Part shown: positions 46,021 to 56,786 of the stretch, piece after piece
Position numbering within the stretch: position 1 is the stretch's first letter
Layout: each line of letters opens with the position of its first letter
Source of the DNA: Cryphonectria parasitica EP155
Lineage: Eukaryota > Ascomycota > Sordariomycetes > Diaporthales > Cryphonectriaceae
DNA: 64,000 nucleotides
Direction of reading: 5' to 3'
Assembly (NCBI RefSeq): GCF_011745365.1
Contig: NW_024468914.1
Span: forward strand, 3,746,228 to 3,810,227
Program-made: the position numbers and the translations under genes
Notes under the pieces: generated by a model
Told to the model about the DNA's origin: nothing
The model's database searches: none
The model's input: only the letters and a program-made list of their open reading frames with translations

Positions 46021-47118
46021 ATGAATCCCAACCATCAATTACAGGATCCGCCATTCAACGAGAATGAGGCGTTGGTAACCACGTCTGCCTTATTGCCAGC
46101 ACGATACCAGATCAGTCGGCCAGGGTCTTCGTTTGAATTTGTTGATCCGCAGTCAGACCCGCATGCGTTCTTTGCGCATCTCCTTCTTACGCCAGATCTT
46201 GACTTTCTCGAGCCGTATCTTTGGGTGGCTGGGCTCAGGAACGGTGTCCGACCTCTGCACCAGCAAAAAGCACGCGAGAGGTCAATAGTACCTGTCGTCG
46301 ATGCACGACTGCATCTTGTATGGCGTCCCAGGATGATCTATCTCGCCCCACTCCATGAAGCTCTCTTGCACTATCATAGTTTCAAGAAATACTTCTGCGC
46401 CCCTGAGCTATTGCGGGATAAGGATCACCGGATGCAGCAGACGATGGAACAAACGACAGATGGTCAACGGCAGCTGAATGGAATGGCAGCATTGGGCCTC
46501 TTGTTCTCGTATACGAAGCTCATTGTCTACCAGATTGATCTGGACATCGCTAAGGAAGCTGGCCTTGTTCCCAAAGACGTCACTTATGCCGCCTGGACGC
46601 GCTTTGCACGACGCGTGGCTTGTGCCGCCGAGGCTCGGCTTGGCCAACTGCCTCGACGCTGGCGCTTTGGCGAGCTTCGCCTGAACCGGGTCAACATGAT
46701 CGCCCGGCTGGTGGTACTATTCAGTGGCGGGATGGAGCGCTCCTCGTCAAGTCTGAGCGCCGTACGCGGGTATCAAGTAGAGCACAGCGACTACCTGGGT
46801 CTTGTCGAGACCAACTTCAAATGGCTTCTCGCCGTGTTCGCGTGGCTGTCTGTCACGTTGGGAGCTTTGCAAGTCGGCGTCAGTGTGGCTGAGGGCGACA
46901 ACGATCAGCGCGCCGCCTACATGAGCGCCACTTGGGAGTTCAGCCTGATTGTGCTCCTGGCCATGGCGGCGACTATCATTCTCGTCCTCGCTATACTGGC
47001 CCTCGCTGTGCCAGCCAACGCTTTATTTGCGTGGAACGTAGAGAAGAAAGGTAGACAGCGCGACGCACACATCTGGTCCACACCGCAAACACTCGAGTCT
47101 GGTGATAGGCCAGTCTGA
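46021..47118 (+). CDS. DUF6601-like fungal membrane protein
   Basis: Single exon of 365 residues beginning at ATG 46,021 (AAAAAATG). The middle region, with LWVAGLRNGVRPLHQQKARERSIVPV, a following LHLVW and RMIYLAPLHEALLHY, resembles fungal proteins I know as DUF6601, where a similar block precedes membrane helices. Two long hydrophobic helices are visible near the C-terminus (about 262-285 and 308-335): WLLAVFAWLSVTLGALQVGV and FSLIVLLAMAATIILVLAIL. No enzymatic motif is seen, and function is unknown. The family name rests on pattern memory only. Paralogues of this family are common in Pezizomycotina accessory gene sets. Confidence 0.65.
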   Translation: MNPNHQLQDPPFNENEALVTTSALLPARYQISRPGSSFEFVDPQSDPHAFFAHLLLTPDLDFLEPYLWVAGLRNGVRPLHQQKARERSIVPVVDARLHLVWRPRMIYLAPLHEALLHYHSFKKYFCAPELLRDKDHRMQQTMEQTTDGQRQLNGMAALGLLFSYTKLIVYQIDLDIAKEAGLVPKDVTYAAWTRFARRVACAAEARLGQLPRRWRFGELRLNRVNMIARLVVLFSGGMERSSSSLSAVRGYQVEHSDYLGLVETNFKWLLAVFAWLSVTLGALQVGVSVAEGDNDQRAAYMSATWEFSLIVLLAMAATIILVLAILALAVPANALFAWNVEKKGRQRDAHIWSTPQTLESGDRPV

Positions 47119-47484
47119 TCTGCTCAAGGAAAGGAATAAAATGGGGCATGTTGTTAGGATATGATAGGGCTACAATGAAGAACGAAAAGAATGATCGCGG
47201 ATTTGGTCACATGGTACGGCGAGCACTCCGAAGCAGCTTATCAGCTTACGAATCCAGGTCGAATTCACGTCGAGATCGGTTTCGATCCCATCAGCGGTTC
47301 ATTCTGTCTGGGATACCGGGTTTCCGCCCGGACCGGATGTTGTACACATACGGTCCTATTCCTTTACAATAGTCGTCAGTACAACTAGGCGGTAGACGTA
47401 TAATGCGACAGCTAAAACGAGTGACCACTCCCAGCTGCCTGGAAGGGACTATGGCCTATATAGCTGTGTAGACGGTCGGACTCA

Positions 47485-47500
47485 CCCCCCCCCCCCCCCC
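47485..47500. repeat. C homopolymer
   Basis: About 16 consecutive C residues on the plus strand. Confidence 0.85.
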
Positions 47501-47583
47501 TCCTCTCTACTCTAGATATGATCAAGCTCTGGAATCGAACTTGGGAAGCCGAACTGGATGTAGAGAAGGTTTTTGGCAACGAA

Positions 47584-47662
47584 CTTTTCCTTGTCTGTGG
47601 TTTTCTGTGAAAGACTTTTCCTTGTCTGTGTGGCCATTGTTAAAGACTTGCCTTGTCTGTGT
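47584..47662. repeat. Short tandem repeat, period about 31-32 bp
   Basis: Three copies of a CTTTTCCTTGTCTGTG-like core start near 47,584, 47,615 and 47,647 (the third reads CTTGCCTTGTCTGTG), separated by diverged spacers. Confidence 0.75.
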
Positions 47663-49794
47663 AGGGCCAAATGGTAGTTCGGACGAAGCTGTTCCTCAGT
47701 GGGGCTAGGTTGTCCCTACCGAAGCAGGAACTCGCTGTAGATGTAGCTTATTTATTAGGGAGCAAGCGAAAGGATTCATAACCTATACGAAGGTAAAAAA
47801 GCTCATATTGTGATGCGCTGAAGAAGAAAGCCACGAAACTGAACTGTCCGAGGCTATCAACAGGCCTGGCTGTTGGCTGGCTGGCGGGCCGTGCACAGCC
47901 CTCGCACATTTCCACTACTGACACCTTTATGCCTGTGTTGATGTTGGTCGTTCGAAGTTTCACTGGATTATGCCGTATGGCTTATACCATACTGCCCGCG
48001 TTCCTCAAAACGGCTAACGGGAGGATTCCATGCTCCATGGATCTGCTTTTTGAGCACCTAGCTTCTCACCAGCACAGCCGTGCTTGTTATATTGTAACCC
48101 TGGTCGGGTTTTGGGGCTGAAAAGATCATAAAGTCTTTACGTCATGTTTAGTCCGATTGTAAAAGGATCCAAAGATGGGTATTGAGTTCTCGCTCATCCT
48201 CATGAAGTTGTCAGATCCAAGCTTCGTGACCAACGCACATTAGCAAGTTTGGATTTTGTTAGGAATCACTGTTTTGGAACTATTCTGTATTATACACACC
48301 TAATTTGGTGTTCCACAAGTAGTCTCACGATGTTTAAGTGGTAGCTCGAGACAAGAAATGTAAAGTTGGGAACCATTAATCCAGCAAAATATAATGCCAC
48401 ACTTACAAGGCCATCTATTGTCTGTCCTTGGTGTGTTTCCGACATTGCATCTTGTCGATCAGATGTTCAGACATCGGACAAAACATACCGATACAAGCAT
48501 CGTCAAGTAAGGCAGTTGTTCGGGTGGAATTTGTATATCTCGAAGAGGATAAGAACCCGAGCCCTCGACGAATATGTAGCAGTGATCCAACGGCCCGTAG
48601 CATACTTACTTCACAAGATTGAATCTATTTGATACGCTGTATGATGCGGGAATTGATATCCCAACTAAGCTGGCAGATACGACCTGCCACTGATTCCGGA
48701 CGCACCGCGGCGGCTGTCACTTCTTCTCCCAATTTTGAGGAGATGAGTTTTACCATGTGATGCTGCAGTGAATGCACAGTCATTGCGTCCAGCTTCGTGT
48801 GCCCGGAGATACCTGCCGAAAGGCTATTTACAGTCATTGTGAGCTAGACGAGCTTATCCTACCACATGTGCACCGAGTGGAAACTGGGTGGTCTTGGCCA
48901 TTCTGGGGAAACTGCATATGACGCTGGGCCGCACTCGCCGATGCCTCTTTATCAAAACGAAGGCGGAAAGCACAGGTGTCAATGGCCTTGAAAGTACCTG
49001 CGTTATCGGGATCGTGCCACAGTTCAGACCATGTCTGCGCCTAAGCTCACGGTTATCCTCCCTAAGACTGGTGACAGTGGCCTGTGCCTTTTCAGAAGCA
49101 CTCAAAATGGTGCACAACGTTTTAATCAGCACTGCAGCTACGAGAAAATTGCATGTTATTGTTGTGGCCAGTGGCGTGTTGGGACATAGAGTGAAGTTGG
49201 TCCTGGGTCCTCATACAACTATAAGGGTACCCTCTTTCTCAAGATAGACAGCGAACCACAAGACTCGTTCCCTTCTTTCCTTAGTCTTAAACCCTCCGGG
49301 CAGGTATAAGGGAGGCTTTTCGCCTCGTTCTTGTGTATTTGTAGCCTGAATTTTCTGCCGTTGTTTTCACAGGCACGCCTGGGTCGTGAGTGCTCTTTCC
49401 CATTGCTTTGGTAGTCGTTCTTCCCGTGCGACGTCACTAGAGTTCCAGTTTGACGCGATCGTGCTATTTTTGTGTTCTATCAAGGTGTATCGCCCTTTCC
49501 TTCACTTGACGTACCTACCTTCCCTACACCTGCTGTGTGTTGTCGTTCTCTCCTTCCTCCTTCCAGTGTTTTTGCCAAGCTGTGCTTGTGTTGTTCCTCA
49601 TAAAAACATTGCGCTCCCGTGCTTGGCTTTTCTCCCTCTTCTTCTTTTTCTTTCTTCAGTGCCGAATAGTCATTTTATAACAAGTATCACGATTCGAACG
49701 ATTAAGCATCATTCGCTGAAAATTCTTATTCAATATTTGTTTACACGACAAGCTTGAGGGATTTCAATCGACAAGCACGAGTCTTTTGGTAGGG

Positions 49795-51233
49795 ATGGAT
49801 TCTAATTGGCTGGTCGTGCTGGGTCTCCTCTCCTACCTCCTCGTGTCGACCTACTCCGTCTACTACGAGTTTGCGTGTACGAAGACCCTTTTCTTCTTCC
49901 CCGTTCCTTGCAGAATGTCCTCTGAGTGCCGACGACATGTTGCCTCCCTCAAGTTTGGTCCAAAAGCTTTTACTCTCAATTCCCAAACTTTCGTCTCCGT
50001 TGTCCAGAGCTTTTCACCCTGTCTTTCCCAGTTTTCCTTGACTGACATTTGCTTGCAGACCAGACTCTGTGGTTGACGGGGACGATCGACCTTGGCCTCG
50101 GGCTTTTCCGCCCTGCGGCCGCATACGCTGCGGTGTTCCTTTGGGTCGTTGGAGGTTTCCTTCGGCTCGAATGGCTCATCTCGTGGTGTTGTGCGGTCGT
50201 AGGCTCCCGACGACCATCGACGAGAGTCCTGGGGAAGCGACAGACGATGCAATCGGATGTTCACTGCGCTATGGGCTACCTTTCCGGAAATCCAAGGGAC
50301 CGCTCTGGACGACCACGGTTCTGCAAGTACGTCCATTCCAACGAGGGCTGCGTTGATGGGGAACGTCCGCTTGCAGACCGCGTGTACCACTGTTCTCACC
50401 TCGGAAAGAAGTGCCGAAAGGATCCTCGAAGACGACCAGACGTGCACCTCGCGGTGTACGATCATTTCTGCGGTTGGCTACGGGTGAACGTGTACCTGGA
50501 CACTATTAAGCCGTACCTTCTCAGCATGGTCTTCCTGTTCCTGGACTCAATCATCGTGTTCTCGTGTTCCGTCGCTGGGTGGTCAATGACACGACAATTG
50601 GATTTTTCATTGCATGGGCCGACAACGCTCCTGGCAGTTGCTGTCGTGCTGTGGCTCGGCTGGCACAACATGCACATGAAAATCCACAACTTGGCGATGA
50701 GGAACCGCACGATCCCGGAGATGAACCAACTTCGACAAAACGCCGCGGGACTAGGCGGCCGGTTATGGTTCGCCATTCAGCTCGTTCCGACAGACGAATT
50801 CGTTTACGCACGGTACCACGAAGGCCGTAATCCTTGGGACCTCTCGGTCCGTCGCAACCTCTACCAGGTCTTTGGAGGCTGGGATTGCTTACTGCCGTGG
50901 AGGCAGTCGCCCAGGTGCGTCGGTTACGGTGTTTCCCGTGGTATCAGCGATTTCGAAATGAACGACGAGTTTTGGCGTTGGGTTGAGGAGGTCAGAGCCG
51001 ATCCGGGGTCGCGTGCTGCTGGATCGCGGCCTACTGTTGTTGCACCGCTGGACCAACACCAGGAAGAGGGGCAACTGACGAGCTCGGTGACTGCTGCTGG
51101 ACGTCTGCCGGCTCCACCGCCCGCATCTCTTTGGACCTCCCCTCCACCACCTCTCCCAACATCTCCGGAGCCCACAGCATCCCCACCTGAAATCCCTCTC
51201 CCCTTATCTCCTACGTCCTCTGGCACAGGCTAG
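49795..51233 (+). CDS. Divergent DHHC-type protein S-palmitoyltransferase
   Basis: Integral membrane enzymes that attach palmitate to cysteines of other proteins. Two exons, 49,795-49,876 and 50,059-51,233 (donor GTACGA, branch TGACTGAC), join to 418 residues. Helices: an N-terminal WLVVLGLLSYLLVSTY and others around AAAYAAVFLWVVGGF, then after the catalytic domain LLSMVFLFLDSIIVFSC and TTLLAVAVVLWLGW. The cysteine-rich domain is FCKYVHSNEGC ... RVYHCSHLGKKC, then VYDHFCGWLRVNVYLDTIK: the core reads DHFC, not DHHC, with the catalytic Cys kept. NPWDLSVRRNLYQVFGGW near residue 300 matches the conserved post-helix NPxDxG-type motif. The tail is Pro/Ser-rich. A stretch of about 20 residues rich in Arg between HLGKKC and DHFC is longer than usual and could be an unspliced intron or decay. 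Confidence 0.75.
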
Positions 51234-51599
51234 GAGCTCTAAGGGCATTCGCACGGCCTGAGGCGGGCTTTGAACGTCTCTCCCTTTTCCGCGAGCGGTA
51301 CATGACGGCTGCTGGGGCTCATGTACCAAAGCCCCGGAAAGGGAGGAAGGCAACGCTTTCTGCACCTCCGCGTGGGTGCCTTCCGGGAACTTCTGTGTGC
51401 ATAGGCACCGCCCGTCGTCAATCATGGACAGCACACAGATGCCAAGTCAGAAGCAAAATGGCAACGAGCTACGGTCATCTGATACATCACTGAACCTTGC
51501 TCAATCACCATCATCCAACATGGTCGAACCGCCATCATCCAGAATGGTTGAACCGCCATCATATCCAATCACCAATCAATTCGGCTTGACTCACACCAT

Positions 51600-52145
51600 G
51601 TCGAAGAGATTCACCATCCATGTGCCAGTCGGGCTGGACTTCATCACAGCTGTCCAGTCTGTCACATCAGTTCGAGCAAGCTACATCTATCATCGCAGCC
51701 AGCTCATCTATCCAGCACTCCTCGAGTCTCCCAATTGCTCGAGTCTATGGACAACTGACTCCACCATCGTCATCACGTCCACTACACCAATTTGGAGCAA
51801 GCTGCATCTCTCATCACAGCCAGCTCTTACAACCAGCACACCTTGAGTCCCCCAACTGCTCGAGTCTATGGACAACTGACTCTATCACATCGTCAAGTCC
51901 ACTACACATTGGGTCAAGCTGTATCCATTACAGCCAGCACATCCATCCAGCATACCTCGAGTCATCCAATCACTCGAGTCCAGCAATCCTGCTGACACCT
52001 GACTTCACCACAACTTTCGAGGCCGCTCTGCTCACCGATTCAAGCAAGCAGCCTCCATCAGCACAGCCAGCTCATCAGTACAGCCAGCTCGCTAGTACAG
52101 CCAGCATATCTTGAGTCCACCAATTGCTCGAGTCCACCAATCTTT
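51600..52145. repeat. Diverged tandem repeat, unit about 120-130 bp
   Basis: Four imperfect copies share the landmarks CATCACAGCCAGC..., CCAGCACACCTTGAGTC (variants CCTCGAGTC, CTTGAGTCC), CCAATTGCTCGAGTC and CAACTGACTC. Copies are only partly alike, and open frames run through in more than one phase. Composition is rich in CA, TCA and CAG on the plus strand. No protein family is recognised; it looks like a decayed minisatellite. Confidence 0.65.
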
Positions 52146-52894
52146 CGGATAAGTCATCCATCAGTCCAGTTTCATCAACCATCAGTCTACCATATGGTCT
52201 TCATCACACCTGCTGCACATCGCCAGGGGTTTTTGATCCAGCACATCTTGAACCTTCAGACAGGCCAAGTCTGGTGTCATCATTGGCTACGACACAATTC
52301 TTGTCCCTGGAGGCCAACACAAGTTCATCATCTTCACCATGTCACTGCCACACATCATCACCGTTGGTCCTTACGGCCCATCAGATTGCGCAGTTGTTTG
52401 CGAAGCATTTTTGGCCACGCAAATTCAGCTTTATAACGTCCACAAAGTGGCTCTCGAAGATCACTGCCGGAGTGATCGCAGCTTCTCCAGACGGACAGTC
52501 ATCATCGACTAGGCCACGCGAGAAGCCTTCAAGAGCCACTATCTCACCATCGTCGCAATGACCTTCACCATCATCGCCACGATCTCCACCGTTGCGTATG
52601 CAGCTGCATGGCGGCCACACACTCCAGCCCAGAGGTTTCAGCTCCGTCTGGAGTTTCCCAACTGCTCAGGTCCGAAGCATGTTCCAATCAAGACATACCT
52701 TCATATCTGCAGTTCAGCCCAGCCACGCAATGCTTGAGTCCAACAACGCTCACTTTAATGAGCGTCCTTGCTCCATTGTTGCAGTATGTTTGTACAAACA
52801 AACATTACAGCAAACACGAACCTCGTTTCGGTCCGGTCCCATCTCCAGCACATGCATGCCTCGCGCTTTTGCACTTCACACTACAGCGCCAAAC
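52146..52894. other. CA/TCA-rich non-coding sequence
   Basis: Continues the composition of the repeat to its left without clear repeat units. Overlapping open frames in several phases, no motif. Confidence 0.4.
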
Positions 52895-53067
52895 GACCAG
52901 TCCAGTCCGTCTCAAGTAAATGCATACTTGAGTTCTTGCGCCAACTCAGTCATGGTGCAAACGCACAGTCGCGACCAGTCCAGCCATTCTCAAGTAAATG
53001 TATACTTGAGTCCTTGCGCCAGCTCATTCATGGTGCAAACACAAAGTCGCAACCAGTCCAGTCCCTC
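52895..53067. repeat. 78-bp tandem repeat with internal palindrome
   Basis: Unit starts at 52,895, 52,973 and 53,051 (each beginning GACCAGTCCAG or AACCAGTCCAG), an exact 78-bp period, about 2.2 copies. Each full unit contains a near-palindrome, CTCAAGTA-AATGCA-TACTTGAG at 52,911-52,932 and CTCAAGTA-AATGTA-TACTTGAG at 52,989-53,010. The period is a multiple of three, so repeats translate in frame in more than one phase. Confidence 0.85.
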
Positions 53068-53616
53068 TTGAGGTCAGGTTAAGCTCCAAGCCCTACGGCT
53101 CAATCACCGCGGTGCAACAGGTTTACCTCAAGCGAGCTCACCTCCGAGGTCCAACCCGCTTCTCCAGCCGTGCTCCTTCAACTTTTCTCGGCGTCAACCT
53201 CCAGTCTTGACCATTTCAGCGAATCTTTACACTTCCAAGTGTATCAGGTTCTTCTCCGTGCGCTAGCACTCAGATTTTGCTCCGGGAACAATTGTGCACG
53301 CACAGCCCCTGTGCCTCAAATTGTGCACCTCTCAAGAAGTCATTGCACAAGTCTGGGGTCTTATTGCTGCTCTCAACGACTTCAAATGTATGTCAACCAT
53401 TTCCGGTACGTTGCTCGCCCCAACACGTGTCTGCTCCACCTGAACCATCCCCCCCTCTTGATCATGCCTTTGCGAAGTAACTGACGTGCTATAGTAGACC
53501 TGAGTTTGGTCTAGTGCCAGCACGACCCAGATGTATTTGAAGAATGCACGCGTCTTTCCGGTGCGTAACCAATTCAGTATGATCTCCCTCTCTTTCTCTC
53601 TCTTTTCTTCTTCTTC

Positions 53617-53641
53617 TTTTTTTTTTTTTTTTTTTTTTTTT
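53617..53641. repeat. T homopolymer
   Basis: Run of about 25 T on the plus strand after a TTC-rich stretch. As an A-run on the minus strand it could mark the poly(A) end of a retroposed copy, but no such copy is recognisable beside it. Confidence 0.85.
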
Positions 53642-54586
53642 GTTTTTGACCGACCCACTTGTTACCAGGTGCTGACATCACTCTGTTCAGGTATTTACGC
53701 CATTGTCACGGCTTCGTGGTCGCCGAAGAGTCCACACATAGTATCGAACGGGGCTAGCAATTTCATGCCGTTCGCAGGATTGGTTGCTTTATCTCCATTA
53801 CAGGCTTGCCAAATTTCAGAACCCGTCCTCACGGATTCTCAGGGCCGAAAGCTGAATTGGCAGAGATACATTGCTTGCTGGGACTCAAACGGTGTTCTGC
53901 TGTCTCGATTCATTTCGTGGCGAAAAAGCAGTGTGCAGAAACTTGTACAACAGGAGACAATGTGAGTGATTTTCTTCACCGAGCGCAGACTACTTCGACT
54001 AACTGGACCGTATTCCAAATAGAACCAAGCTCGCATACGACTCCTTTTGTCTTGCGGAGAATTACCGAACACATGGGTTAAGCACACCCTATCAAGACTG
54101 CTAACAATATCTGACCTGGAATGCTGCTGACCAGGAGATCTCTTCAGACTACCTCTAACAGAAGATGAGAATGCCTCAGCCAAATTATCGATGGTCCCGG
54201 AGGATCAATGAGTCTGCATTCTTGCCACTGAGTATTTATCCACGCATCCCGCGCATGCGTGCCCAATTAAGTACGCTTAGAGCCCCAGATACCTGAGTCT
54301 CTGCTGATTCTGGGATGTATAAAATTTTTGATGACGCAGTGCTGAACAGGTCGTTCTTGCGGCCTGCACGCACCACAAGGAATGAAGCATACACTGTTTG
54401 GTGGGGCCTCAAGTCATCCATGTAAATGGGGGGAGGGGGTTGGCACCAAAAGAAAGTATGAATACTTTCTTCAATCATGGAACTCGCGACCAGCATCCTC
54501 ATTATTTCTGGACTTCCCTCCAAACAGATAAAGGTTGAGGGAGAAAGCGGCTTGCCAAAGTCTGGCCACTTATCCAACAATGGACG
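53642..54586. other. Intergenic region
   Basis: Open frames on both strands without motif or plausible gene structure. Confidence 0.4.
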
Positions 54587-54754
54587 CTGTCAGGTCCGCA
54601 CCGAGGCCTGGTTATCGCCGGCGCCGGCGCCAGCGGCAACCCCAACGGCATCGTCCACCTCGTCGACACCCGGGGTCAAGACTTTGGCTTCAACGTATGG
54701 AAATTTGGAGCAGGGGATCGGAAGGGGCGCAGGGCGGCCAATCGCTATGGATAA
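54587..54754 (+). pseudogene. Relic of an FAD-dependent monooxygenase N-terminus
   Basis: A plus-strand frame of 55 codons reads VIAGAGASG near its start and, about 26 residues on, GFNVWKFGAGDRKG, then a stop. This order matches the dinucleotide-binding start of Baeyer-Villiger-type flavin monooxygenases: a GxGxxG loop, then a strand ending in an acidic residue (usually written as FEAG), then a Gly-rich segment and an NRYG-like end. The loop spacing is disturbed and nothing matching the rest of the enzyme follows, so this can only be a fragment. The similarity is from memory and short. Confidence 0.35.
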
Positions 54755-55104
54755 TACAATTGCCATGTTCCCCAAGAGTGAGGACTACATAAATACTGAC
54801 GAACAGAGGAGTAGACTATGAGAAACGGGGGAAGTGGCAGCAAATTCGTACACCTTTCGAAAGAACTAGCAACCTGCGAATAAATTGCTCGGGAGCATCT
54901 CACATCTTATTACCTCACTTGTGAATCATCACTAATTACAGTACTGATGCCCGCAAATGTCTCGTCCTCTGCGACGATCCCGGACTCCAACATGGGATTG
55001 CACTTGTACACTCGGCCGCCAGGGAATAATGGCTGCCAAGTATATAAAATAAGTAGCTTATAAGCTCGGCATACTTCATGTAACTTGATAAGCATCTACC
55101 TCTT
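54755..55104. other. Intergenic region
   Basis: Nothing recognisable. Confidence 0.4.
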
Positions 55105-55951
55105 TTAATAGTTATTCAAGTCGCACACCTCCAGCAACCACTTCTTCATACGAGGAGCGACGTTGGGCTCATGCGTCTTCTGTACCTGCTTGAGCACGCA
55201 AATGCGGATGAGGTGCTTGTCAAGCCAATCCATCATGACACGTTTGGTCTTGCAGTACTCCTTAAGAGTTGTCGATTCAAGGTGGATGCCGGCCCACCCA
55301 TTCCATTTGCGATGGCAGAACTTGTTGGCCTCAGGCCAGCCGCCGAACACTATAGGTCCAGTGTAAGCATCCTACTTTCTTTACTTAGAGATCTCACGCC
55401 CTGCTGCTAGTTTGCTCATCAGGGTTCCCAGACATGTTCGGATGCAGACACTAGGAAGAAGAGAGCACGAAGAACTTGACTTCTATGCCTCAGTAAATGA
55501 GGTTAGTCTGGGGAAGACTTACTCTCTATGGCATCGATCAGCTTGATGTTCCAATCCGGGTGCCGTTGTCCGAGGGCTTGATGACGGGCTACTTCATCGT
55601 CCATAGGAGTAACGCGCGGATCGGCGGAGTGTGTCGAATCAACGACGGTTAAATTAGTGTGGACAGTCGGATGTCCAGCGCCCCATCTGTCTGGCGTTAG
55701 TGGCCCCGTCCCAAGGCATGTATTTGTTCAAAGAGTGCTATGTTCTTGCAACAGAGGTAATGAAGAGGGTTTGAAATTGTACAAGAAGTCATAGAGGGAT
55801 GTTGGGACAGCACTTGTGGAGATGGCCCGATCACTCTGCCGCAGCACGCATTTATAACAGTCGAGTGACAATATTTGAAGGGGTGCAGTAATGAAACTCA
55901 CTCAGCGAAAGCCACCATGGCCATAACAATGAGGTTCTTGAAGTAGCGCAT
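55105..55951 (-). CDS. Small secreted protein, candidate effector
   Basis: Three exons on the minus strand, 55,902-55,951, 55,523-55,686 and 55,105-55,349, with introns of 215 and 173 nt and clean GTGAGT and GTAAGT donors, give 152 residues. The N-terminus (MRYFKNLIVMAMVAFAEWGA) is a probable signal peptide. The mature part has an NLT sequon near residue 27, an acidic/polar middle (PRVTPMDDEVARHQALGQRH), and a conserved-looking end with FGGWPEANKFCHRKWNGW and three further Cys (one in KEYCKTK, one in IRICVLK, one in LLEVCDL), so four Cys in all. I do not recognise the family. Size, secretion signal and cysteines fit fungal small secreted proteins, some of which act on hosts or competitors; no toxicity can be inferred. 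Multi-exon structure with intact frame argues for a functional gene. Confidence 0.7.
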
Positions 55952-56108
55952 GATGGAGGTAGTTTGGGAAGTTCTTGGAGGGCTAGATGAATGGACTAAT
56001 TGAAATGGCCGAGTAGGAGGTATTGGTTGTAAAACGAGGTGTTCCCGATAGAGGCAATGGGCGACCCTGACCAGAAATAAGGCAGTAGAGTAAGATAGTC
56101 CAAGGGAT

Positions 56109-56117
56109 TTATATATG
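56109..56117 (-). promoter_or_regulatory. Possible TATA element
   Basis: ATATATAAATC on the minus strand, about 160 bp upstream of the ATG at 55,951. Sequence match only. Confidence 0.3.
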
Positions 56118-56520
56118 TCTGCACGAAAAGTCTAGTGCGATCTTAGCAGCTCTGATCTTTGTGATACATTGAAGAATACGACACTATGGCGCATCATAGC
56201 GATCTCTGAAGCTATTTGGCCTGAACGCTAAGCAAGACGGACACACTCAATGAGCACTGGTTTTGGATGTTCTATTTGCAAACCCAAATGAAATCGATGA
56301 CTCCTCGAGGACATTTAGTTTGAATGCTAAAATAGGGGGGGACTTACTTGATGAGGAGTGGTTCTGGCTTTTAAAACAACAAAAATTCGTGGCCATGTTG
56401 GATGAATGTCAAACGCCAAATGTGGCTCTGTCATAGCTTTATATAATATGATACACTCTGAGGCCCGGCTGATTATGGGAGAAAGACGAAGCACTGCTCA
56501 TTATTATATTACTTCATTTC

Positions 56521-56568
56521 CACACACAGACACACACACACACACGCGCGCGCATATATATATATATA
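56521..56568. repeat. Compound (CA)n(CG)n(TA)n repeat
   Basis: CA repeats pass directly into a short CG run and then TA repeats; alternating purine-pyrimidine throughout. Confidence 0.9.
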
Positions 56569-56786
56569 CTCACTCACCCTTCGCCCGCCCATCCTCCAGT
56601 TTACGAGATCGATATGTATGGCCCCGGAGAGCTGCATCGCCTCTGCTTGACGTACCGAACCCGGATGCATCCAAACAGGAAGACACCTGGTGTGATCAGT
56701 CTATTGTGTCTTGAGTAACAGAGCTCACCGAGACGCTGTCCGATTCGGTCGATGTTGAGATGTCGGTCGGGGAAACCATAGATTAG

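Larger units (their letters stand above)
47119..49794. other. Intergenic region with repeats
   Basis: About 2.7 kb without a supported gene. It contains a C homopolymer (47,485-47,500), a short tandem repeat near 47,584-47,662, and from 49,440 onward a T/C-rich stretch likely to be the leader of the DHHC gene. Open frames lack motifs. Confidence 0.5.
55952..56786. other. Intergenic region with compound microsatellite
   Basis: Promoter side of the secreted-protein gene. No other gene seen. Confidence 0.4.

Noticed and set aside
47520..47590. tRNA-like B-box (GTTCGATTCC) on the minus strand
   Set aside because: No A-box at the right distance and no cloverleaf could be folded by eye.
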